NCBI GenBank assembly: GCA_032622095.1
Contig: CP136069.1
Location: forward strand, 153,747,043-153,811,042
DNA length: 64,000 bases
Direction of reading: 5' to 3'
Origin: Siphonodentalium dalli
Taxonomy: Eukaryota > Mollusca > Scaphopoda > Gadilida > Siphonodentaliidae
Each line of letters opens with the position of its first letter. Position 1 is the first letter of the stretch. The translations under genes and the position numbers were made by a program. Below are positions 31,268 to 41,529 of this stretch, one piece after another. Below the pieces are notes generated by a model that was not told the origin of the DNA, made no database searches, and saw only the letters and a program-made list of their open reading frames with translations.

Positions 31268-31639
31268 ATGGCATTAGCTAAACAATTACAAAAACGAGAG
31301 ATCGGTCTAGAAAGTAAACTAGAAATGGATGCCATGAGAGTGGGAATGCTTTCCCTGCTGTCAAAGGGATGGGCATGGGACTGTGATGGTCTAGTCACAA
31401 GATTCTATGAGAAAGTTTATAAATTTGCTTGCGGTAACCAACAGTTCAGAGATTCGATCATTGACACTTTATCCACGACGTTGAATGGTTGGGAATGGGA
31501 AGATGATAGCCTGGTTTTCTACGTGAGGCAACTCTGTGCTCACGCTACCTTTAGTAATGACAATGACATTAAAGAAATAGTGGATGTCGCTACACAAATT
31601 AAAGACACCAGATGTAATCTGAACCATTTCGCGATATAA
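31268..31639 (+). CDS. Small protein of unknown function, paralogue 2
   Basis: This is a 123-codon frame from ATG 31268 (context AGACAATGG, a good Kozak-type G at +4) to TAA 31637. It begins MALAKQLQKREIGLESKLEM and has no signal peptide or membrane segment. It carries two W-rich, acidic pieces (KGWAWDCDGLV and NGWEWEDDSLVFYV). The blocks D-x-D-x-(I/L)-V, (I/V)-Y-x2-(S/A)-C, F-R-x-S and D-S-(M/L)-(I/V) match paralogue 1 in order and spacing. The reading frame is uninterrupted, which for a diverged duplicate suggests selection. No known domain is recognised. The intervening MITE implies its upstream sequence has been replaced or displaced. Confidence 0.5.
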   Translation: MALAKQLQKREIGLESKLEMDAMRVGMLSLLSKGWAWDCDGLVTRFYEKVYKFACGNQQFRDSIIDTLSTTLNGWEWEDDSLVFYVRQLCAHATFSNDNDIKEIVDVATQIKDTRCNLNHFAI

Positions 31640-32878
31640 CTTCCTATTAATTAAACTGATTACAATCATTCATCTCATTATTTTTACATCTACTTATGAA
31701 CTAATTAATATATAACAAATGTGCATGACTAGAAATGTCCACCTGTCTATCATATGAATAATATGATTCTAGCATGTTCAGGTAAGATTGTATTGAAGGT
31801 AGAGTTATTTCATATCACACTCTCAAAAAGGCCGGGACACATTATCAGAACCACAGGGGCCCACATGCGTGTCAATATACATGTACATGTACCTATATAT
31901 ATATGTTGGATGTTAATAGTGACTCAACTTATTGCCATATATGGAGACATGACTATCTTGCAAACCCATCGTTATTCGCTTTATATGGTCATATATACTA
32001 TATATTTTGAGACTTCCGTATATATATATGTACTTTATAGAATCGAAAACGGCTGGCTCGATTGAGTTCAAACTTCCCATCTAAGGGTAAAAACCCACGA
32101 ACACCGTAGTTGTCGCGTTTTGGAGAAGCTCTGAGCACCCTTTATCCACTCCCAAATCACCGCAAAGGCACGGCGTGGGTTAATCAAGTGATTATTTAAT
32201 GAGCGGTTGTTTTTGACGCATCGCTATAAAGAGCGTCTGTTTACCATTCAACGTTATTAGCATCTGCAGAGATATACGGGAACATTGAGTGGTTTCCTAT
32301 GCGGGGAGATTTATTGGATGCCATAGTACTCTTACAACATCATTGTTATAGTATGTATGACACTTAGGTCAGGGCTTAGGGGGGGGTAGTTATAGGCATA
32401 ATGCTTCTCAGAAATACCGGTTACAAACCAACACTCACAATTTCGTATTTACGCAAACGTATACGGGAACAAGTGCTTTCCTATTTTTAGAACGCAACAC
32501 ATGATACCAAACAAAATTACGTCGCGTTGGTGATGGCGTTCACGACGGGATTAACTTTGCGGGGACTATTGACCATCTCGTAAGGGTGGACAACCTCTCT
32601 CAGGGGCTGCTCAATGGCCACGGGCAGGTTAAAAAAAAACATACCTCTTCTGGGTCTGGGCGTGTATAGACATGAGCGTGTTGTGTTCCTAAGAATGCGG
32701 ATCGGGTAAGTTTTTCCGCCCTAGGTGAGCTCAAACTTTGTATATAAGTGTAAAAACACACGGGGATCGTCGACGTCACATTGTGTGAAACATTCTTATG
32801 TCTGTCGTTCCTAGGAACAGGGGAATTTTTCATCGGGTCAGTCTTAACCTTCAAACGGGTACCCACAAATTATATATT
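31640..32878. other. Repeat mosaic to the left of the macrosatellite
   Basis: No gene is supported. TA-rich simple sequence lies at 31880-32030. Two related phrases occur near 32062 (GAGTTCAAACTTCCC then GTAAAAACCCACG) and near 32729 (GAGCTCAAACTTTG then GTAAAAACACACG), suggesting two diverged fragments of one dispersed repeat. The minus-strand frame at 32600-32866 lies within this mosaic. Confidence 0.45.
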
Positions 32879-32895
32879 GTGACCCCGACATGACC

Positions 32896-32926
32896 TTGAC
32901 CTTGAAAATGACCAATTCAAGGTCAA
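32896..32926. repeat. Junction hairpin with TGACCTTGA / TCAAGGTCA motifs
   Basis: TTGACCTTGAA (32896-32906) and TTCAAGGTCAA (32916-32926) are perfect inverted arms around a 9-base loop, preceded by another TGACCTTGACC. TCAAGGTCA is the known extended half-site bound by ERR/SF-1-type nuclear receptors. The hairpin is repeated at the start of every unit, and a similar pair occurs at 24958-24980. Receptor binding is speculation; the inverted repeat itself is directly visible. Confidence 0.7.
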
Positions 32927-33150
32927 ATCGGGTAAAATATTGAAAAACCCAATATTAACTCATTGAAAAACACAAACAAAACATAAAACATTGTCATGTT
33001 TCTGACCAAGCACGCCAGTGGCGGGCTAACCTGCTAGTTATATATATATTAATAGTTTAATGGGAGTTTAGTGTGAAAACTAAATATTCAGAATTCCTGA
33101 CATCATGTGACATGGCTTGTTTTTTTTTCTTATTAACTGGTTCAGTGCTG

Positions 33151-33204
33151 AAAGCCCATATTTGGACCCTATGTAAGAGTGCTGTAAGCCCAGATATGGG
33201 CTTT
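33151..33204. repeat. Hairpin within the monomer
   Basis: AAAGCCCATAT (33151-33161) and ATATGGGCTTT (33194-33204) are perfect 11-base arms with a 32-base loop. GTGCTGAAAGCCCA and GTGCTGTAAGCCCA also form a direct repeat here. A TTAACTGGTTCAGTGCTG lies just upstream and recalls a piggyBac-type end, but no partner end was found. The 60-codon frame across this site has no ATG start and is not treated as a gene. Confidence 0.6.
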
Positions 33205-33331
33205 GGTAATTACACTGTCTTGTTTAGTCTACTCTTGTTTAGTTTAATCATTTAAATAGCGTTTGTCGGGTAATATTTCAGTAATATTGTTACATATATA
33301 ATTAAATTGGGACATTGTGAAGTTTGAATGG

Positions 33332-33643
33332 ATGCCGACCAATAAAATTGTCAGAAAAGGTACTTCTATCGCGAACAGTTTGAGAAAAATTACAAATGTT
33401 TTGCTCAATGACGCGCTGTCCCTCTATATACACCCCTGCTATATTCACAGGCCTTTAAAAATTGCACGAACGTCCATTTCGTTCGAGCGAACTCATCCTG
33501 ACGTAACCGGTTTTCACATTACCGACTACAACACGAAAACATCAAATACTTTTGAGCCCTCCAGTGAGCTTCGGATTTTGTTTAATGACAATAGAAGACA
33601 ACAAACAATGGAAATCCATAATATAAAGATAAAACACATGTAA
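33332..33643 (+). CDS. Monomer open frame of unknown identity (103 codons)
   Basis: The first ATG of the open frame is at 33332 (the frame is open further left). The peptide is basic and matches no family I know. It is repeated in every unit. Three differences between units within it all change the amino acid: Ile/Thr at 33444, Asn/Ile at 33621 and Ile/Met at 33631. No silent differences were noticed, so there is no sign of protein-level constraint. Most likely it is an incidental or fossil frame. Confidence 0.2.
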   Translation: MPTNKIVRKGTSIANSLRKITNVLLNDALSLYIHPCYIHRPLKIARTSISFERTHPDVTGFHITDYNTKTSNTFEPSSELRILFNDNRRQQTMEIHNIKIKHM

Positions 33644-33769
33644 CTGTTTTGATCACACCAGTTATACATTCTATGACTGAACATGTACAGTATTCACACT
33701 TGATCGATATTCTAAAAATCTAGAAGAATCCATCGATAACTTGGGTTAAGCAAATTTATTTTGCCTAAC

Positions 33770-33846
33770 TAGGCTGTGCCACGATTAATCGACTAACCTT
33801 CGACTGGTACGACACTCGACGGTTATTTCCTTTAGTCGATAATCGT
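33770..33846. mobile_element. hAT-like terminus with subterminal palindrome in each monomer
   Basis: TAGGCTGTGCCACGATTAAT at 33770 closely matches the right terminus of the hAT element at 3244-4203 (TAGGGGTGCCACGATTAAT when read inward). Subterminal arms ACGATTAATCGACTAA (33781-33796) and TTAGTCGATAATCGT (33832-33846) are mirror images apart from one base. No opposite terminus was found in the monomer, so only one end of a hAT-type element appears to be captured. Confidence 0.55.
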
Positions 33847-34792
33847 TCAAGACGGTTGGTGGAGTATGCATGTGCTATGAGCCGTGCCCATACCTGTGAG
33901 GAAGTTCACGCAACTGAATAACAGTTTTGCAGCACAATATATCATAACATACCACCCTAGATGCATTAATTTCATTAAAGAAGCCGTTCCTATTCTTTGA
34001 AGATTACCGCCAGACGTCGGCTGCGACACCAAAGACATAGGTCGCCAAATGCCGCTTCCTTCGCAGCATTGTCTTTGAAGTCCCAGCAGACGTTTGTCTG
34101 TCATTTTTAAACTTTAACAATTCTGACTTTCTCATTCCTATATTGAATAGCAACTTGCAGGATTTACTGGACATTTTAATCCGTGAGATATTTCTCTTAC
34201 TAATTATTAGTGCTACTGTGTCTCATATATACATTCGCCAGAGTGGGTAACGTATATAATAAACCATTAATTTGTTTTAATTATTACTTGCAACATTTTC
34301 ATATACAAGTCTCAGGTTATGAATGACAGCACCATGTTATGAATAATTACGATTGAATCCGAAACGTCATGCTTTAGTTAAATTAGCAGACGTAAATTCA
34401 CACTCCCAATTTTGAGGCACCGTTTGCACTGACTGACCTTTGTGAAAATTATATTTGCAATAAACATGTGGTAAACAAAAAGTGAGTTCTAATCGCCACG
34501 TTGTGACAATGTCTCGAGGTCATTCATGTGTATTAAGTTGGTGAACTGCGACCACGAGTGAACGATATAGCTCTAAAAATTTGCGGTACTTATGTTGTGC
34601 CAGCAGTTATAAAATAAACACTGTCACGCGATGACACATTGAGGACATGTAAGGAGAACTGTGCGATCATGCGTGAACGAAATGCACATCGTCACCTTTG
34701 ATGTTCGGATAACATTGGCAGAAATTGTGCAATTCAACAGGCGGAGAGGAGGGGAGACCGAAAGAATAACGGTTGAGCAATACAAAAACTAA

Positions 34793-35110
34793 ACAGATAA
34801 GTCTTCAACCTTGAAGGAGATAGAAGACTCGTTCAGTCCATTGGAAAAGGCATTATGTACGATGTTTTCCAGAGTTGAAATACGAGGGAAAAAGGGGCGT
34901 ACTGTTCCTGTGCTAATTACAAAGCGGTGTGAGCAGAGCATCGATTTGTTGCTAATATTCCAAACGGAAGCAGGAGTTCATGATGAAAATCCTTATGTTT
35001 TCGCTAGATCAAATTTCGATTCACGAAATTCCACCAGAAGTGACAGTGACCCCGACATGACCTTGACCTTGAAAATTATCAATTCAAGGTCAAATCGGGT
35101 AAAATATTGA
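34793..35110 (+). pseudogene. Truncated tyrosine-recombinase-like exon at the end of the monomer
   Basis: The frame is open from just after a stop at 34790 to 35110; there is no ATG near the start of the conserved part, so it reads as an internal exon. The peptide has SFSPLEKALCTMFSRVEIRG then KKGRTVPVLITKRC, a helical IDLLLIFQTEAGV, and DENPYVFARSNFDS. From memory this pattern (LEK.L...F.R.EIRGK.GR.VPVL(I/L)T....IDLL......GV...NPY.FAR) precedes the catalytic region in integrase-like tyrosine-recombinase proteins of fish, cnidarians and molluscs. Homology stops at about 35040, where the next monomer begins, so the catalytic His-x-x-Arg and Tyr are absent. The fragment at 6627-6864 belongs to the same family. 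Unit 6 has a stop codon in it. It is not a working enzyme; the family call is inference. Confidence 0.5.
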
Positions 35111-37212
35111 AAAACCCAATATTAACTCATTGAAAAACACAAACAAAACATAAAACATTGTCATGTTTCTGACCAAGCACGCCAGTGGCGGGCTAACCTG
35201 CTAGTTATATATATATTAATAGTTTAATGGGAGTTTAGTGTGAAAACTAAATATTCAGAATTCCTGACATCATGTGACATGGCTTGTTTTTTTTTCTTAT
35301 TAACTGGTTCAGTGCTGAAAGCCCATATTTGGACCCTATGTAAGAGTGCTGTAAGCCCAGATATGGGCTTTGGTAATTACACTGTCTTGTTTAGTCTACT
35401 CTTGTTTAGTTTAATCATTTAAATAGCGTTTGTCGGGTAATATTTCAGTAATATTGTTACATATATAATTAAATTGGGACATTGTGAAGTTTGAATGGAT
35501 GCCGACCAATAAAATTGTCAGAAAAGGTACTTCTATCGCGAACAGTTTGAGAAAAATTACAAATGTTTTGCTCAATGACGCGCTGTCCCTCTATATACAC
35601 CCCTGCTATACTCACAGGCCTTTAAAAATTGCACGAACGTCCATTTCGTTCGAGCGAACTCATCCTGACGTAACCGGTTTTCACATTACCGACTACAACA
35701 CGAAAACATCAAATACTTTTGAGCCCTCCAGTGAGCTTCGGATTTTGTTTAATGACAATAGAAGACAACAAACAATGGAAATCCATAATATAAAGATAAA
35801 ACACATGTAACTGTTTTGATCACACCAGTTATACATTCTATGACTGAACATGTACAGTATTCACACTTGATCGATATTCTAAAAATCTAGAAGAATCCAT
35901 CGATAACTTGGGTTAAGCAAATTTATTTTGCCTAACTAGGCTGTGCCACGATTAATCGACTAACCTTCGACTGGTACGACACTCGACGGTTATTTCCTTT
36001 AGTCGATAATCGTTCAAGACGGTTGGTGGAGTATGCATGTGCTATGAGCCGTGCCCATACCTGTGAGGAAGTTCACGCAACTGAATAACAGTTTTGCAGC
36101 ACAATATATCATAACATACCACCCTAGATGCATTAATTTCATTAAAGAAGCCGTTCCTATTCTTTGAAGATTACCGCCAGACGTCGGCTGCGACACCAAA
36201 GACATAGGTCGCCAAATGCCGCTTCCTTCGCAGCATTGTCTTTGAAGTCCCAGCAGACGTTTGTCTGTCATTTTTAAACTTTAACAATTCTGACTTTCTC
36301 ATTCCTATATTGAATAGCAACTTGCAGGATTTACTGGACATTTTAATCCGTGAGATATTTCTCTTACTAATTATTAGTGCTACTGTGTCTCATATATACA
36401 TTCGCCAGAGTGGGTAACGTATATAATAAACCATTAATTTGTTTTAATTATTACTTGCAACATTTTCATATACAAGTCTCAGGTTATGAATGACAGCACC
36501 ATGTTATGAATAATTACGATTGAATCCGAAACGTCATGCTTTAGTTAAATTAGCAGACGTAAATTCACACTCCCAATTTTGAGGCACCGTTTGCACTGAC
36601 TGACCTTTGTGAAAATTATATTTGCAATAAACATGTGGTAAACAAAAAGTGAGTTCTAATCGCCACGTTGTGACAATGTCTCGAGGTCATTCATGTGTAT
36701 TAAGTTGGTGAACTGCGACCACGAGTGAACGATATAGCTCTAAAAATTTGCGGTACTTATGTTGTGCCAGCAGTTATAAAATAAACACTGTCACGCGATG
36801 ACACATTGAGGACATGTAAGGAGAACTGTGCGATCATGCGTGAACGAAATGCACATCGTCACCTTTGATGTTCGGATAACATTGGCAGAAATTGTGCAAT
36901 TCAACAGGCGGAGAGGAGGGGAGACCGAAAGAATAACGGTTGAGCAATACAAAAACTAAACAGATAAGTCTTCAACCTTGAAGGAGATAGAAGACTCGTT
37001 CAGTCCATTGGAAAAGGCATTATGTACGATGTTTTCCAGAGTTGAAATACGAGGGAAAAAGGGGCGTACTGTTCCTGTGCTAATTACAAAGCGGTGTGAG
37101 CAGAGCATCGATTTGTTGCTAATATTCCAAACGGAAGCAGGAGTTCATGATGAAAATCCTTATGTTTTCGCTAGATCAAATTTCGATTCACGAAATTCCA
37201 CCAGAAGTGACA
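35046..37212 (+). repeat. Macrosatellite unit 2
   Basis: Length is 2167. It has C at the position equivalent to 33444 (Thr variant) and no indels. Confidence 0.95.
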
Positions 37213-39362
37213 GTGACCTTGAAAATTATCAATTCAAGGTCAAATCGGGTAAAATATTGAAAAACCCAATATTAACTCATTGAAAAACACAAACAAAACA
37301 TAAAACATTGTCATGTTTCTGACCAAGCACGCCAGTGGCGGGCTAACCTGCTAGTTATATATATATTAATAGTTTAATGGGAGTTTAGTGTGAAAACTAA
37401 ATATTCAGAATTCCTGACATCATGTGACATGGCTTGTTTTTTTTTCTTATTAACTGGTTCAGTGCTGAAAGCCCATATTTGGACCCTATGTAAGAGTGCT
37501 GTAAGCCCAGATATGGGCTTTGGTAATTACACTGTCTTGTTTAGTCTACTCTTGTTTAGTTTAATCATTTAAATAGCGTTTGTCGGGTAATATTTCAGTA
37601 ATATTGTTACATATATAATTAAATTGGGACATTGTGAAGTTTGAATGGATGCCGACCAATAAAATTGTCAGAAAAGGTACTTCTATCGCGAACAGTTTGA
37701 GAAAAATTACAAATGTTTTGCTCAATGACGCGCTGTCCCTCTATATACACCCCTGCTATACTCACAGGCCTTTAAAAATTGCACGAACGTCCATTTCGTT
37801 CGAGCGAACTCATCCTGACGTAACCGGTTTTCACATTACCGACTACAACACGAAAACATCAAATACTTTTGAGCCCTCCAGTGAGCTTCGGATTTTGTTT
37901 AATGACAATAGAAGACAACAAACAATGGAAATCCATAATATAAAGATAAAACACATGTAACTGTTTTGATCACACCAGTTATACATTCTATGACTGAACA
38001 TGTACAGTATTCACACTTGATCGATATTCTAAAAATCTAGAAGAATCCATCGATAACTTGGGTTAAGCAAATTTATTTTGCCTAACTAGGCTGTGCCACG
38101 ATTAATCGACTAACCTTCGACTGGTACGACACTCGACGGTTATTTCCTTTAGTCGATAATCGTTCAAGACGGTTGGTGGAGTATGCATGTGCTATGAGCC
38201 GTGCCCATACCTGTGAGGAAGTTCACGCAACTGAATAACAGTTTTGCAGCACAATATATCATAACATACCACCCTAGATGCATTAATTTCATTAAAGAAG
38301 CCGTTCCTATTCTTTGAAGATTACCGCCAGACGTCGGCTGCGACACCAAAGACATAGGTCGCCAAATGCCGCTTCCTTCGCAGCATTGTCTTTGAAGTCC
38401 CAGCAGACGTTTGTCTGTCATTTTTAAACTTTAACAATTCTGACTTTCTCATTCCTATATTGAATAGCAACTTGCAGGATTTACTGGACATTTTAATCCG
38501 TGAGATATTTCTCTTACTAATTATTAGTGCTACTGTGTCTCATATATACATTCGCCAGAGTGGGTAACGTATATAATAAACCATTAATTTGTTTTAATTA
38601 TTACTTGCAACATTTTCATATACAAGTCTCAGGTTATGAATGACAGCACCATGTTATGAATAATTACGATTGAATCCGAAACGTCATGCTTTAGTTAAAT
38701 TAGCAGACGTAAATTCACACTCCCAATTTTGAGGCACCGTTTGCACTGACTGACCTTTGTGAAAATTATATTTGCAATAAACATGTGGTAAACAAAAAGT
38801 GAGTTCTAATCGCCACGTTGTGACAATGTCTCGAGGTCATTCATGTGTATTAAGTTGGTGAACTGCGACCACGAGTGAACGATATAGCTCTAAAAATTTG
38901 CGGTACTTATGTTGTGCCAGCAGTTATAAAATAAACACTGTCACGCGATGACACATTGAGGACATGTAAGGAGAACTGTGCGATCATGCGTGAACGAAAT
39001 GCACATCGTCACCTTTGATGTTCGGATAACATTGGCAGAAATTGTGCAATTCAACAGGCGGAGAGGAGGGGAGACCGAAAGAATAACGGTTGAGCAATAC
39101 AAAAACTAAACAGATAAGTCTTCAACCTTGAAGGAGATAGAAGACTCGTTCAGTCCATTGGAAAAGGCATTATGTACGATGTTTTCCAGAGTTGAAATAC
39201 GAGGGAAAAAGGGGCGTACTGTTCCTGTGCTAATTACAAAGCGGTGTGAGCAGAGCATCGATTTGTTGCTAATATTCCAAACGGAAGCAGGAGTTCATGA
39301 TGAAAATCCTTATGTTTTCGCTAGATCAAATTTCGATTCACGAAATTCCACCAGAAGTGACA
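37213..39362 (+). repeat. Macrosatellite unit 3 (17-bp junction deletion)
   Basis: Length is 2150. CCCCGACATGACCTTGA is missing at the start of the unit, between TGACC repeats. This shifts the frame running out of the preceding recombinase-like exon, which then ends at 37283. Thr variant. Confidence 0.95.
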
Positions 39363-41529
39363 GTGACCCCGACATGACCTTGACCTTGAAAATTATCAAT
39401 TCAAGGTCAAATCGGGTAAAATATTGAAAAACCCAATATTAACTCATTGAAAAACACAAACAAAACATAAAACATTGTCATGTTTCTGACCAAGCACGCC
39501 AGTGGCGGGCTAACCTGCTAGTTATATATATATTAATAGTTTAATGGGAGTTTAGTGTGAAAACTAAATATTCAGAATTCCTGACATCATGTGACATGGC
39601 TTGTTTTTTTTTCTTATTAACTGGTTCAGTGCTGAAAGCCCATATTTGGACCCTATGTAAGAGTGCTGTAAGCCCAGATATGGGCTTTGGTAATTACACT
39701 GTCTTGTTTAGTCTACTCTTGTTTAGTTTAATCATTTAAATAGCGTTTGTCGGGTAATATTTCAGTAATATTGTTACATATATAATTAAATTGGGACATT
39801 GTGAAGTTTGAATGGATGCCGACCAATAAAATTGTCAGAAAAGGTACTTCTATCGCGAACAGTTTGAGAAAAATTACAAATGTTTTGCTCAATGACGCGC
39901 TGTCCCTCTATATACACCCCTGCTATACTCACAGGCCTTTAAAAATTGCACGAACGTCCATTTCGTTCGAGCGAACTCATCCTGACGTAACCGGTTTTCA
40001 CATTACCGACTACAACACGAAAACATCAAATACTTTTGAGCCCTCCAGTGAGCTTCGGATTTTGTTTAATGACAATAGAAGACAACAAACAATGGAAATC
40101 CATAATATAAAGATAAAACACATGTAACTGTTTTGATCACACCAGTTATACATTCTATGACTGAACATGTACAGTATTCACACTTGATCGATATTCTAAA
40201 AATCTAGAAGAATCCATCGATAACTTGGGTTAAGCAAATTTATTTTGCCTAACTAGGCTGTGCCACGATTAATCGACTAACCTTCGACTGGTACGACACT
40301 CGACGGTTATTTCCTTTAGTCGATAATCGTTCAAGACGGTTGGTGGAGTATGCATGTGCTATGAGCCGTGCCCATACCTGTGAGGAAGTTCACGCAACTG
40401 AATAACAGTTTTGCAGCACAATATATCATAACATACCACCCTAGATGCATTAATTTCATTAAAGAAGCCGTTCCTATTCTTTGAAGATTACCGCCAGACG
40501 TCGGCTGCGACACCAAAGACATAGGTCGCCAAATGCCGCTTCCTTCGCAGCATTGTCTTTGAAGTCCCAGCAGACGTTTGTCTGTCATTTTTAAACTTTA
40601 ACAATTCTGACTTTCTCATTCCTATATTGAATAGCAACTTGCAGGATTTACTGGACATTTTAATCCGTGAGATATTTCTCTTACTAATTATTAGTGCTAC
40701 TGTGTCTCATATATACATTCGCCAGAGTGGGTAACGTATATAATAAACCATTAATTTGTTTTAATTATTACTTGCAACATTTTCATATACAAGTCTCAGG
40801 TTATGAATGACAGCACCATGTTATGAATAATTACGATTGAATCCGAAACGTCATGCTTTAGTTAAATTAGCAGACGTAAATTCACACTCCCAATTTTGAG
40901 GCACCGTTTGCACTGACTGACCTTTGTGAAAATTATATTTGCAATAAACATGTGGTAAACAAAAAGTGAGTTCTAATCGCCACGTTGTGACAATGTCTCG
41001 AGGTCATTCATGTGTATTAAGTTGGTGAACTGCGACCACGAGTGAACGATATAGCTCTAAAAATTTGCGGTACTTATGTTGTGCCAGCAGTTATAAAATA
41101 AACACTGTCACGCGATGACACATTGAGGACATGTAAGGAGAACTGTGCGATCATGCGTGAACGAAATGCACATCGTCACCTTTGATGTTCGGATAACATT
41201 GGCAGAAATTGTGCAATTCAACAGGCGGAGAGGAGGGGAGACCGAAAGAATAACGGTTGAGCAATACAAAAACTAAACAGATAAGTCTTCAACCTTGAAG
41301 GAGATAGAAGACTCGTTCAGTCCATTGGAAAAGGCATTATGTACGATGTTTTCCAGAGTTGAAATACGAGGGAAAAAGGGGCGTACTGTTCCTGTGCTAA
41401 TTACAAAGCGGTGTGAGCAGAGCATCGATTTGTTGCTAATATTCCAAACGGAAGCAGGAGTTCATGATGAAAATCCTTATGTTTTCGCTAGATCAAATTT
41501 CGATTCACGAAATTCCACCAGAAGTGACA
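39363..41529 (+). repeat. Macrosatellite unit 4
   Basis: Length is 2167. Thr variant, no indels. Confidence 0.95.

Larger units (their letters stand above)
32879..35045 (+). repeat. Macrosatellite unit 1 (array edge)
   Basis: Length is 2167. It is the edge unit: its junction hairpin loop reads GAAAATGACCAATTC, where the inner full-length junctions read GAAAATTATCAATTC. It carries T at 33444. Confidence 0.95.

Noticed and set aside
33110-33204. Hairpin followed by T-rich DNA considered as a terminator or structural RNA
   Set aside because: The T run precedes the hairpin and the genome is eukaryotic, so a bacterial-type terminator is not meaningful; no RNA family was recognised.
33133-33210. 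Possible piggyBac-type end (TTAACTGGTTCAGTGCTG) inside the monomer
   Set aside because: No reverse-complement partner with TTAA was found in the unit, so an element cannot be defined.
33073-33255. 60-codon frame in every macrosatellite unit with a hydrophobic C-terminus
   Set aside because: It begins with GTG rather than ATG, crosses a T run and a hairpin, and its repetition simply follows the repeat unit.
33847-34104. 85-codon minus-strand frame in every unit
   Set aside because: It has no recognisable domain, overlaps the hAT-like subterminal region and is broken in unit 13; its repetition follows the tandem array.
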